Notes under the pieces: generated by a model | Database searches by the model: none | What the model saw: only the letters and a program-made list of their open reading frames with translations | Told to the model about the DNA's origin: nothing | Made by a program: the position numbers and the translations under genes | Shown: piece after piece, positions 51,601 to 60,575 of the stretch | Layout: each line of letters begins with the position of its first letter | Position numbering within the stretch: the first letter of the stretch is position 1 | NCBI RefSeq assembly: GCF_008086165.1 | Contig: NZ_VSKL01000002.1 | Span: 62,001 to 126,000, forward strand | Length of the DNA: 64,000 nucleotides | Direction of reading: 5' to 3' | Origin: Algorimicrobium algoritergicola | GTDB taxonomy: Bacteria; Bacteroidota; Bacteroidia; Flavobacteriales; Flavobacteriaceae

Positions 51601-54600
51601 TTATAATGTAGTTGTTCAATATACATCCGGACTGGATGTTTGTGTTACAGATCCTCAAACGATAACAATTACTGAAAGCGACCCTATAACGGGAACCCTT
51701 ACTTTAACGACGCCGTATACCTGTACGACAAATGGTGAAATTACTGTTTCAGGAGTTTCAGGAGGAACGTTGCCTTATACGTATAGTATAGATGGTGTTA
51801 CATTCCAAACAGGAAACACGTTTTCTGGTTTATCAAATGGAACATATACTATTACTGTTCAAGATGGCAGTGGATGTGCGGTTATTGTAGGTAGTATTAT
51901 TATTGATCCATTAAATCCTCCAACAGATTTAACGTTTGATAATTCCGCTTTGAGTTGTCCGTTAAACACGTCAACAATTACGATTACAGGAACAACGGGT
52001 GGTATTGGCGTTTTAGAATATCAAATAATTGCACCTGCAACAGAGGCAACACCTTACCAAACGTCCAATGTATTTGCTGATTTAGCTCCTGGAACCTATA
52101 CATTCCAAGTTAGCGATGAAAATGATTGTACCTATATTGAATCATATACTATTAATCCGTTACCAGCATTATCAGTTGTTGGTCAAAACATCAGTAATGT
52201 TACATGTTTTGGAGATTCAGACGGATCTATTCAATTTACGGTATCTGGTTCAACAACATTCACCTATACAATTAATGGAGGCGCTTCAACAGCAGGAACA
52301 TCTCCTATAGTTTTGAATGGTTTATCTGCTGATACGTATACAATTGTTGTAACCGATACGACAACTAATTGTGAAGCTACAGAAACATTAACTATAGATG
52401 GTCCATCTACAGCTTTAAGTATTTCAACAACTATTAGCCCGATTACCTGTAATGGAAATGGACAAGTAGTAATAAATGCAACAGGAGGTTGGGGCGGAAA
52501 TTCCTATAGTTTAACCTTACCAGATGGAACTATAATTCCTGCGCAAGCGAGTAATACCTTTACAAATCTATTACAAACAGGAACGTATACAGCAACTGTA
52601 ATGGATGCGCAAGGTTGTACAGTAACAACCACTTTCGATTTACTTGTACCAACAAGTCCAACAGCTACTATTAATGTAACTTCAGACTATTGTTATGATG
52701 CAATCAATGCAGCAACCCTTGAGGTGACTGCATCTGGTGGTCAGCCACCTTATCAATATAGTATCAATGGTGCGCCATTTACTTCAAATAATACGTTTAA
52801 TAATTTAGTTCCAGGAACATATACTATTATAGTAAGAGATGCGTATGGATGTACTTTTACAATGCCTGCTGAAACTATTGCAGCTCAATTAACCGTAAGT
52901 ACAATTGTAACTAAAGACTTGGATTGTACAACAGCGCCAGATGCCATTATTACGGGTACTATTGCTGGAGGTTATCCACCATTTACCTACGAGGTATCTA
53001 TTAATGGAGGTGCGTTTACTTCGTTAGGCGCAACAGGTTCTCCATTTACGTATGCTACCGCAACTGATGGAACGTACCAATTTCAAATAACTGATGCGCA
53101 AGGCTGTACAGCACTTTCAGCTGTTAACACCATTGATACGCTTACTTTACCTGAAATTGCTTCAGTAACGCAAACACAACCTATTTTATGTCATGGTGAT
53201 GAAAACGCTGCAATTGATGTTGTAATTAACACAACAGTTGGCGAGCCTGTATTTGTAATTAATGTTTATAATACAACAACAGGGTTTGATTATGGAACAC
53301 AAACTTCAGGTCTTGCTGCAGGATCTTATACCATTACTTTAACTGATAACAATTCCTGTACAGACACGGAAACAATAATTATTGCAGAACCAACGCCAAT
53401 TAATGTGATACATTATGCAGTTCCTATTACGTGTAGCCCAAGTGGTGTGTCACAAGGATCTGTTATTGTGGACGGCGTAAGTGGCGGTACACCGCCATAT
53501 AATTATTTTGTAACGGGAACTAATGGTTACAATAATTCGGAACTTAACAATGCGGGAACAACATCTATAAGTTTTGATGTGGTTGATTTTGGACTGTATC
53601 AAATTAATGTGGTTGATGCTAACGGTTGTTCGGTGTTAATTCAAGATGTTCTTGTGGCATCACCACCAGACGATTTAGATATTAATATTACGGCAACAGC
53701 CGATTGTCTTTTAGGAGGTGAAGCCGTTGTTACCATTGGTACGACTTTAATTAGTCCTGGACCTTTCTTCTTTAGTCTTTATCCAGCAACAGGTACAGCA
53801 CCAGGTGGATCATGGATCCCAGAATTGACTCCAGGTTCTGCTACGTTTGACAATTTATTGTCAGGCGTAACATATACCTTTATTGTATATGACTCATCAA
53901 CTGGTTGTAGTTATTATGAAACAGCTACAAGTCCAATTCCAACAAATTCAACTTTAACGGCTACGGCAGTTACTGCAAATAATATTACTTGTACGGGTAG
54001 TGCAGATGGTAATGTGTCATTTACAATTAACAGTACCTATGGTGCTGCTACCAATGTTACTTATGAAATTTTCGATTCGTTATCATTGGCAACAACAGGA
54101 ATTAGTGGAACAGGAACAGTGCCAGGAAATGGTTCTTTACCGGTTACTAATTTAGGGTCTTTACCTTTTGGAAATTACTTTGTTTTAATAAGTGAAACCT
54201 CTGGACCAAATACAGGTTGTAGCGTGGTTACAGTACCTTTTAATATTACGGAATCTGCTTTTGAATTAAGTGTAACAGCAACGGTTGATCAGAATGCAAA
54301 TTGTAATCTTAATTCTGGAGTTATAAGTGCTATTGCCACGGACGGAACGCCGCCATATATGTATCAAATTACAACAACGGCAACCGCACCTCTAGCAACA
54401 GATCCATCATGGGCTTCAACTAGCACGTTTAATATGGATGCTAATAGTTATTATGTTCATGCTATGGATGCTTATGGATGTATTAAAACGACACCTGTTT
54501 TAGTATTACCTATGGATCCTGCACCAGTTGTTTCAGCGTCTGTAAATAACCAATGTAATACAGCCGAAGGTACTTTTGAAATAGATGTTATCTTAACAAC

Positions 54601-57600
54601 AGCTGGCATGCCACCTTATACATTTAGTGTGGATGGCGGCGCATTTCAATCGCAAACAGTGCCATTTACAATCCAGAATTTAAACGCTGGAAGTCATACT
54701 ATTCAAGTTAGAGATATCAATGGTTGTGGAAATACAGTGACTGTTAATATTGAAACACCTTTAGGGATTTCTCCTGCAGTAACCGGAATTACAACGTGTT
54801 CAGATGATGATGGTGAAATTACCGTAACAGCGCAAGGTGGAACAGGAACGTACACCTATAGTATTAACCCAAGCCCAGCAACAATTAGTTTAGCTGGAAA
54901 TGTATTCTCTGGTGTACCTTCAGGAACTTATACAGTAACCATTACAGATGCAACCACAGGTTGTACAGAAGATGCGAGCATTACTTTAGATGCTGCAACG
55001 CCAGTTAGTTTCACGACCACAGTTACAGATGTAAGTTGTAATGGTAGTAACGAAGGCGTTATTACGGTTCTTTTAGATGCAGGAAATGATAACCCAATTT
55101 ATACCTATGAAATTACTGCCCCAATAGTTGTGGCACCTCAAAACTCGAATGTTTTTACAGGATTGACAGCTGGAACGTATACAATTCAAGTAAATTCTGG
55201 TAGAGGTTGTTTTACAACTGCCGATGTCATTATTGATGAACCAACGTTACTAACAGTTTCTGGAACTGCAACCGATTTTGCGTGTGCAGCTGATGGTTCT
55301 GTAAACACCTCTGTTTTAACAATTACAGAAGTAGGAGGAACGCTTTCTTATACGTATAGTATTGATGGTGTAAATTATTTCACATCTAATGTGTTTGATA
55401 TTATCGATACAGGCATTACGCAAACAATAACTATATATGTAAAAGATGGGAATGGGTGTATTGCAACAAATACAGTTACTATATTACCATTGCCAACATT
55501 AACAGCAGCAACAGTTGCTGAAGCAGCACCAATTGATTGTAACAACACCGGTTCTATAGCCATTACGGTAACTGGAGGCTCTGGAAATTTCGAATATCAG
55601 ATGTTGCCAGATGGAACGCCTCAGGCTTCAAACATCTTTAATATTACATTGCCAGGAGATTATTATTTCCTAGTAACCGATTTAGATACTGGATGTACTA
55701 TAGCTACAGCAGCTTATACCGTTTCACCATTCGATACGGTTGATGCTACAGCTACTGCCATTTCAGCCGTTACTTGTTTTGGAGATAATAATGGAGCTAT
55801 TGAAATTAATGTAACGGGTTACACGGGAACATATACTTATGAAGTTTTTGATAATTCAGGAACTTCTGTATTAGGACCAATTGCTTCAAACACGACTACA
55901 AACCCGCAGGCAATAACCGGTTTATTAGCTGGTAATTATACGGTTGAGGTTACCGAAACGGCAAGTCCGTTTTGTGCAACTACTACCAATGTGGTAACTG
56001 TTACATCACCAACGGAACCATTAACAGTAGTTGCTTTAGAAACATCTAACGTCACGTGTACAAATGATATCGGAACCATTACAGCCACAGCAACAGGTGG
56101 TTGGGGAACATATCAATATGAATTAACTGGTGCGGCAACGGTTGCTTATTCTTCAAACAATACGTTTGAGAATTTATCAGCAGGTACGTACACAGTAAAT
56201 GTTATGGATGCTGGCGGATGTATTGCTTCAGATACGGTAACGTTGGATGTTCCTACACCAATTGATGCAACGGTTATACCAAGTGCAACATTATTATCAT
56301 GTTTTGATGATGCCAATGCTACAATTACAGTAACTACTACAACAGGTGGACAAGGAAGTAATTATTCATACACATTGAATATGCTTTCACCTACTATTAG
56401 TTCTTCAGGACCACAAACGTCTCCAGTATTTGGAGGATTAGGGGTTGGAACATATCAAGTTGTTATAACAGATGGCTACGGTTGTAGTTTTACATCGCCA
56501 AATATTACTATTACACAGCCAACACCAATACAAGCTAGCTTGGTGAAAACAACGTCACAAACGTGTTTAACTGAAGCAACACTTACTTTAAGTGCTACTG
56601 GTGGAACTGGATCTTATACCTATAGTGCTAATAGTTCTTTTACACCGGTTTTAGGAGCTTTTGCATCATCAACAACATTCACAGTTCCAGTTGGAATTTA
56701 TGAGTACTATGTGCAAGATGCTAATGGTTGTATTGCTATTGTTTCTAATGAAATAACAATTGATCCCTTACCAGACTTAACACTTAATTTATCATTAACC
56801 AATGCTGTTATTAATTGTGCTGGAGATGCAACTGGTGTTATTGTAGCTACTGCTGAAGGTGGATTAGGAAATTATGTATATACATTACTAGATTCATTAG
56901 GAAATACGATTACGGCGACTCAAACCAGTCCAGGTGTGTTTACGGAACTTCCTGCTGGAGCGTATATCGTTCAAGTGGTTAGTGGTGACTGTTTAACAGC
57001 TTCCGATCCAATAAATATCACAGAACCAACTGCACCTTTAATAGCCCCATTTACAGTGACTGATGTTTCGTGTTTTGGTGCAAATGATGGGTCAGTTGTT
57101 ATAAATGCTTCAGGCGGAACAGGAATCATTAAATACGCCATTTCTCCGCAATTAAATCAGTTTTTTGATAGTGGTGTTTTTGAAGATTTAGAACCAGGAA
57201 CGTATGATGTTATTGTACAAGATGAATTAGGATGTTACTTAACGCTTAATTTCACAATAGTTGAACCAGCTCCTGTATTTATAACGTTCGATTCTTTAAC
57301 CATCATTGAAGAAATTTGCGATGGTGATTTAAATGGTGAGTTTAGTATTGAAATTACGGGAGGAACACCGCCTTATTCAGTAAGCCTTGATAATTATAAT
57401 GGTCCTTATACGACAGGAACTAGTGGTCAAACGGTATTTGATTTTACAGGATTAGCTGGTGGCGACCATACGGTTTATGTGCGTGATAGCTCTGGTTGCG
57501 ATTCGGAAATGTTGATACCTTTCCCTGAATCTGCTAAAATCAATCCTATAGTTGAAATTGAATATGCATGTGTAAATAATGCTTCTGGTAACATTGTTAC

Positions 57601-58255
57601 CGTTATAGTAGATGAAAGCATAACGGATTTAGCCGATGTAGACTTCTCATTAAATGGTGGACCATTTCAAGCTAGTAATGTATTTATCGATGTGCCACCA
57701 GGAATTGGGCATTATATAGATGTACAACATACCAATAGCTGTATTCAAAGAACAGAACTTTTTGATATCACTGCGTTTGATCCCTTAACACTGGTTTTAA
57801 CTGATGGTGTTATTAATGAAATTATTGCAACAGCAACTGGAGGTTCAGGAGATTACGTTTACACATTAAATGGCGTAGACTATGGTGGTACAAACGTATT
57901 TTATATTTCAGAATCTGGAACATACACAGTAACTGTTACGGATAGTAGTGGCTGTGTAGCCATAGCAACTAGATATTTTGAATATATAGATGTTTGTATT
58001 CCAAATTACTTCACACCAAATGGTGATGGTGTTATGGATGGTTGGGGACCTGGATGTTCAATCCATTATCCGAACCTTGATTTTGATATTTTTGATCGCT
58101 ATGGTCGTAAAATTGCCACATTGAGAATAGGCCAAAAATGGGATGGTAAATACAATGGTAAAGAACTTCCTACTGGAGATTACTGGTATGTTGTAAGACT
58201 GAATGATGAAAATGATGATAGAGATTTTGTTGGTCATTTTACACTTTACAGATAA
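48605..58255 (+). CDS. sprB: SprB-like giant cell-surface adhesin, T9SS type B
   Basis: A 3216-residue surface protein of the gliding/T9SS machinery. Signal peptide 1-25. Residues about 30-345 are an N-terminal module shared by flavobacterial adhesins, and about 350-490 look like a DUF11 repeat (RIVLTKIVEDDFGVDIGG). From about 708 to 3130 I count 29 SprB-type repeats of roughly 80-90 residues, each with Cys near the start (xxxCxGxxDGxIxV), a GGtppYxYsidG strand and a GTYTvxVxDxxGC end. The last 85 residues (CIPNYFTPNGDGVMDGWGPG, FDIFDRYGRKI, WDGKYNGKELPTGDYWY) are the type B sorting domain. It is shorter than F. johnsoniae SprB (over 6000). Confidence 0.93.
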   Translation: MKKPTFFKISIVVTILLMSFQTIAQNFVPFTPRFNSDLKGDIRLIGNNILGPSNNPFNNTSVYNHNVDMRYIDIDGDASTFNSTSADLEIPNPNCYRIVHAGLYWGAVTNGSDPITNVKFKGPTGGYNDVVGTVIYEANGVETGSSFPYSCYADVTSIVTGLANDLGTYTVGNVSTLQGETSNFNPYNGTGLSAGWSLFIVFEDPTLPGKSITSFDGFSSINSSVNVNIPVSGFRTVPAPIPVRANFAFAALEGDSPIQNDRLILNGVTMSAVDRPANNFFNSTVTQLSALPVNNRVPNSANTLGFDTGIMVIPNPGNTVIGNGDTSATIRLESNQDQYFAYFCAFAVEIIEPRIVLTKIVEDDFGVDIGGQTVGLGTSLNYVIGFNNTGNDDANNLTIRDVLPINIIFNYPADLGILPPGVTVQSYNPATRELIFNVDNSIVEQGDPVTEIRIHVQVVESCDSLADACSNIVNNQAFATYGGIENPNFIISDDPSLNTNTGCLIIPQATNFLADLDCAFVENVILCGDTVELTAGNGYDSYSWSTSPTGTPVIGTTQSITVNATGTYYVYNTAIAPCQSITQTFVVTNYGGTTLTNPVIPFADEVVTCPNDGKLLPNIFLCGANDFTLIETQITDASSIIWEQLDEGSCTPVVNADCANEDGSCTWNQVGTGSNFNANTSGQFRLTINYEGGCFNQFYFNVYQNVLNPTVTSNDIICTTPGQITVGGVPNGYEYSIDGVTYQASNVFPISVAGTYTIFIRQLGASTNPCVFTVPDVQIRARDFTVSLTVAQPLCYGDKGSITLAANDVRPQYFFSIYDGATLVNSVGPITENNYTFSNLNPGTYTTLVETEDGCTHTEDVEIIEPPLLTATSALTSPLTCTDGEITVYANGGTPPYFYFVNSTTIFQTVPEIVVTAPGVYNITVIDSNNCEATTSITVEATLAPEFTVDQTNIACEGSENGSITVNVTNPNGNSLMYSIDGGVTFVSSNVFTALTAGDYNVVVQYTSGLDVCVTDPQTITITESDPITGTLTLTTPYTCTTNGEITVSGVSGGTLPYTYSIDGVTFQTGNTFSGLSNGTYTITVQDGSGCAVIVGSIIIDPLNPPTDLTFDNSALSCPLNTSTITITGTTGGIGVLEYQIIAPATEATPYQTSNVFADLAPGTYTFQVSDENDCTYIESYTINPLPALSVVGQNISNVTCFGDSDGSIQFTVSGSTTFTYTINGGASTAGTSPIVLNGLSADTYTIVVTDTTTNCEATETLTIDGPSTALSISTTISPITCNGNGQVVINATGGWGGNSYSLTLPDGTIIPAQASNTFTNLLQTGTYTATVMDAQGCTVTTTFDLLVPTSPTATINVTSDYCYDAINAATLEVTASGGQPPYQYSINGAPFTSNNTFNNLVPGTYTIIVRDAYGCTFTMPAETIAAQLTVSTIVTKDLDCTTAPDAIITGTIAGGYPPFTYEVSINGGAFTSLGATGSPFTYATATDGTYQFQITDAQGCTALSAVNTIDTLTLPEIASVTQTQPILCHGDENAAIDVVINTTVGEPVFVINVYNTTTGFDYGTQTSGLAAGSYTITLTDNNSCTDTETIIIAEPTPINVIHYAVPITCSPSGVSQGSVIVDGVSGGTPPYNYFVTGTNGYNNSELNNAGTTSISFDVVDFGLYQINVVDANGCSVLIQDVLVASPPDDLDINITATADCLLGGEAVVTIGTTLISPGPFFFSLYPATGTAPGGSWIPELTPGSATFDNLLSGVTYTFIVYDSSTGCSYYETATSPIPTNSTLTATAVTANNITCTGSADGNVSFTINSTYGAATNVTYEIFDSLSLATTGISGTGTVPGNGSLPVTNLGSLPFGNYFVLISETSGPNTGCSVVTVPFNITESAFELSVTATVDQNANCNLNSGVISAIATDGTPPYMYQITTTATAPLATDPSWASTSTFNMDANSYYVHAMDAYGCIKTTPVLVLPMDPAPVVSASVNNQCNTAEGTFEIDVILTTAGMPPYTFSVDGGAFQSQTVPFTIQNLNAGSHTIQVRDINGCGNTVTVNIETPLGISPAVTGITTCSDDDGEITVTAQGGTGTYTYSINPSPATISLAGNVFSGVPSGTYTVTITDATTGCTEDASITLDAATPVSFTTTVTDVSCNGSNEGVITVLLDAGNDNPIYTYEITAPIVVAPQNSNVFTGLTAGTYTIQVNSGRGCFTTADVIIDEPTLLTVSGTATDFACAADGSVNTSVLTITEVGGTLSYTYSIDGVNYFTSNVFDIIDTGITQTITIYVKDGNGCIATNTVTILPLPTLTAATVAEAAPIDCNNTGSIAITVTGGSGNFEYQMLPDGTPQASNIFNITLPGDYYFLVTDLDTGCTIATAAYTVSPFDTVDATATAISAVTCFGDNNGAIEINVTGYTGTYTYEVFDNSGTSVLGPIASNTTTNPQAITGLLAGNYTVEVTETASPFCATTTNVVTVTSPTEPLTVVALETSNVTCTNDIGTITATATGGWGTYQYELTGAATVAYSSNNTFENLSAGTYTVNVMDAGGCIASDTVTLDVPTPIDATVIPSATLLSCFDDANATITVTTTTGGQGSNYSYTLNMLSPTISSSGPQTSPVFGGLGVGTYQVVITDGYGCSFTSPNITITQPTPIQASLVKTTSQTCLTEATLTLSATGGTGSYTYSANSSFTPVLGAFASSTTFTVPVGIYEYYVQDANGCIAIVSNEITIDPLPDLTLNLSLTNAVINCAGDATGVIVATAEGGLGNYVYTLLDSLGNTITATQTSPGVFTELPAGAYIVQVVSGDCLTASDPINITEPTAPLIAPFTVTDVSCFGANDGSVVINASGGTGIIKYAISPQLNQFFDSGVFEDLEPGTYDVIVQDELGCYLTLNFTIVEPAPVFITFDSLTIIEEICDGDLNGEFSIEITGGTPPYSVSLDNYNGPYTTGTSGQTVFDFTGLAGGDHTVYVRDSSGCDSEMLIPFPESAKINPIVEIEYACVNNASGNIVTVIVDESITDLADVDFSLNGGPFQASNVFIDVPPGIGHYIDVQHTNSCIQRTELFDITAFDPLTLVLTDGVINEIIATATGGSGDYVYTLNGVDYGGTNVFYISESGTYTVTVTDSSGCVAIATRYFEYIDVCIPNYFTPNGDGVMDGWGPGCSIHYPNLDFDIFDRYGRKIATLRIGQKWDGKYNGKELPTGDYWYVVRLNDENDDRDFVGHFTLYR

Positions 58256-58290
58256 ACTAAAAGAGGTTATAAATTTTAATACGAATCAAA

Positions 58291-59262
58291 ATGAAAAAAC
58301 TAATTATATATTCTCTTTTCTTAGTCATAGCTCAAGGATATAGCCAGGAATTAAATTTACCCGTGTTTACGCAATATTTGGCAGATAATCCTTTTGTGAT
58401 TTCTCCTACGTATGCCGGAATTGGTGATAACTTAAGAATCAGAGCTAATGGATTAACGCAATGGGTTGGCATAAAAGGCGCACCAGACAATCAATCTGTC
58501 TATGCCGATTTTAGAATAGCCAACCGTTCTGGTGTTGGAGTTTCTTTGTATAATGATAGAAATGGCCTTACTGAACAGAAAGGATTTAAAGCGTCATTTG
58601 CTCATCACCTTATTTTAGATTATTATTCAGATCAATTTTTATCCTTCGGACTTACTTATAACTTAAATAGTTTTAGAATTAGAATTGAAGATTTTGAAAC
58701 CAACTCCGAATCGCCAATAATTGATCCGCGAGTAACAGACGACAGAGCTATTTCAAATAATAATTTCGATGTTGGTGTTTTATATAGAAACAAAGGATTT
58801 TACTTCAGTTTAAACGTGAATAATATTTTACCGAAAGATATTGACAACTTTTTAGGTATTGAACCGGATTTACTTTTAAATTATCAGGTTTATTCAGGAT
58901 TGGTTATTCAAAATAAAAATAACAAATCATTAGAAATTGAACCTTCAACATTTTTTCAATACTTTGCTGGTGATGATCGCTCAAGTACAGATGTTAACAT
59001 AAAAATTAGAAAGCTAGATAAGCGTGATGACTATTATTGGGGAGGTATTTCATACCGTTTTCTTAACGACCAATTTTTTAATCCATTAAATTTAGGTCCT
59101 ATGGCTGGACTGAAAAAATCTGGGTTTTACTTTGCTTATGCGTATCAAATAACGATAAACGATTTGGCCGGATATAATTCCGGAACGCACATGATAACCA
59201 TAGGTTTTGACTTCTTCCAAGGAATAAGTAATTGTTCTTGTGCGCAATCTTTGCTTCGTTAG
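58291..59262 (+). CDS. sprF: PorP/SprF family T9SS membrane protein
   Basis: Outer-membrane protein of 323 residues that acts with T9SS to bring the partner SprB to the cell surface. Signal peptide 1-18 (VIAQGYSQ). The family opening is clear: NLPVFTQYLADNPFVISPTYAGIG, shown in part as FTQYLADNPFVISPTYAG, then LRIRANGLTQWVGIKGAP. The C-terminus ends in a barrel strand MITIGFDFFQGI. It lies 35 bases after sprB, as in F. johnsoniae. End of the locus. Confidence 0.93.
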   Translation: MKKLIIYSLFLVIAQGYSQELNLPVFTQYLADNPFVISPTYAGIGDNLRIRANGLTQWVGIKGAPDNQSVYADFRIANRSGVGVSLYNDRNGLTEQKGFKASFAHHLILDYYSDQFLSFGLTYNLNSFRIRIEDFETNSESPIIDPRVTDDRAISNNNFDVGVLYRNKGFYFSLNVNNILPKDIDNFLGIEPDLLLNYQVYSGLVIQNKNNKSLEIEPSTFFQYFAGDDRSSTDVNIKIRKLDKRDDYYWGGISYRFLNDQFFNPLNLGPMAGLKKSGFYFAYAYQITINDLAGYNSGTHMITIGFDFFQGISNCSCAQSLLR

Positions 59263-59359
59263 AAAGCATTGTTCTCTAAAATAATTTAAGTTGAAGAGAA
59301 AATGATAATTGTCATTTTAATTATGCGTTTCAAATAGTATCTTGTAGTTTATAAAACTG

Positions 59360-60214
59360 ATGACTAAAATGAGACATATATTATTGACAACTGATTTTTC
59401 CGACAACTCCATTCACGCTATAAATTATGCGTTGGAATTATTTACCTATGCAGAATGCGAATTTCATGTTTTACATGTGGTAAAATCGTCTACATTTATT
59501 TCGGATGATCTCATGCAGAGCAAGCCCACTGAATCTTTGTACAGTGAGCTAATTTCAGATGCTAAAGTAAAATTAGAGTCACTTATAGAGACTTTTAAAA
59601 ATAAGCACAACAACCTGTTGCATACTTTTGAACCTGTTGTTGATTATGATAATTTAATAGGCTCCATTAATCAAACTGTAGCATTGCACGATATAGAATT
59701 GATTATTATGGGAACCAAAGGTGCTACCAATTTGGAGAAAATTATTTTTGGAAGTAATACATTGCGCGTTTTTCAGCGCTGTCATATCTCTGTTTTGGCT
59801 ATTCCTATAAATTGCCCAATAAAACAAATTAAAAATGTCCTGTTTACTACCAAATATCAATCAGCTTATAAATTAAAAGATTTAAGTGTTTTAATAGATT
59901 TAGCCGAACATTACGATTACAAAGTAGATATCCTTCATATTTCCGAAGCAAAAAAAATCGATTCAAAACAACACGTGGTGCAGCAAGAATTAGAAGTTTT
60001 TTTTAAAAATATAAATCATCAATTTGTATTGAAATCCGAAACAACTTATTTAAGAACAGTTTTGGATTATATAAAAGAAAACGATATTGAATTGTTTACC
60101 ATGATGCGTAAACAGCATAGTTTTTTAGAACATCTATTTTTAAACCATAAAACCGAGCAAATTGCCTATAACATGCAAGTACCATTTTTAATGATGGCTT
60201 TTAAAGATAACTAA
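59360..60214 (+). CDS. Universal stress protein, tandem UspA domains
   Basis: A 284-residue cytoplasmic stress protein. The first UspA domain (about 4-150) has ILLTTDFSDNSIHAI and the ATP-binding pattern MGTKGATNLEKIIFGSNTLRV, a close match to GxxG-9x-GS. The second domain (about 155-284) lacks this loop and is degenerate. Start is an ATG; a second ATG three codons later (MRHILL) is equally possible. Single gene, followed by a terminator. Confidence 0.9.
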   Translation: MTKMRHILLTTDFSDNSIHAINYALELFTYAECEFHVLHVVKSSTFISDDLMQSKPTESLYSELISDAKVKLESLIETFKNKHNNLLHTFEPVVDYDNLIGSINQTVALHDIELIIMGTKGATNLEKIIFGSNTLRVFQRCHISVLAIPINCPIKQIKNVLFTTKYQSAYKLKDLSVLIDLAEHYDYKVDILHISEAKKIDSKQHVVQQELEVFFKNINHQFVLKSETTYLRTVLDYIKENDIELFTMMRKQHSFLEHLFLNHKTEQIAYNMQVPFLMMAFKDN

Positions 60215-60263
60215 GTGAATGAAATTTCATTTTTTTAACAATTAATCAGTATTACTACATTAT

Positions 60264-60293
60264 TAAAAAGGTTATTAATGGTAGCCTTTTTTT
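60264..60293 (+). terminator. Terminator after the universal stress protein gene
   Basis: Stem AAAGGTTA / TAGCCTTT with one T-G pair and loop TTAATGG, followed by TTTTTTT. Confidence 0.75.
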
Positions 60294-60300
60294 GATAAGG

Positions 60301-60414
60301 ACTACTTTATTAATATTTGAAATCAAGAAAACTGGATTTAAACCTTATGCAGGTGGAATTATACTTTGGGTGTTTATTTCCATAGCTTAATTAGTGCTTA
60401 TTCTAAATTCGTAA
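60301..60414 (+). pseudogene. Decayed C-terminal remnant of a YeiH-like (putative sulfate exporter) gene
   Basis: The 361-base gap before nhaA can be read in one frame as LLIFEIKKTGFKPYAGGIILWVFISIA, quoted in part: KKTGFKPYAGGIILWVF, then a TAA stop, then LVLILNS and a second stop. From memory this is the C-terminal end of YeiH-family transporters (GFKPxxxGLILWVxxS). No start, no N-terminal part and one premature stop: a gene remnant. The rest of the gap holds the upstream terminator and the nhaA promoter. Confidence 0.45.
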
Positions 60415-60545
60415 TAAACTTTAGTTTCATTCTCTAAGCATTAAGAAGTAGGGCATTTATTAGAATTTACACACTGATTTTTATAGCTTGTTATAAATTT
60501 ATATTAAAATAAGCGGTTTTTCTTTAAACAAAAATCACAATCACT

Positions 60546-60553
60546 TATCTTTG
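60546..60553 (+). promoter_or_regulatory. -7 promoter box (TATCTTTG) for nhaA
   Basis: Perfect TAnnTTTG box 22 bases before the ATG at 60576. The -33 region (TTTCTTTAA) is only a partial match. Confidence 0.55.
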
Positions 60554-60575
60554 GTATTCAAATATTTCTATATAT

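Noticed and set aside
48605-58255. The repeat region considered as a CRISPR-like or satellite DNA
   Set aside because: It is one continuous reading frame whose repeats are protein-level (SprB type) and diverged at DNA level.
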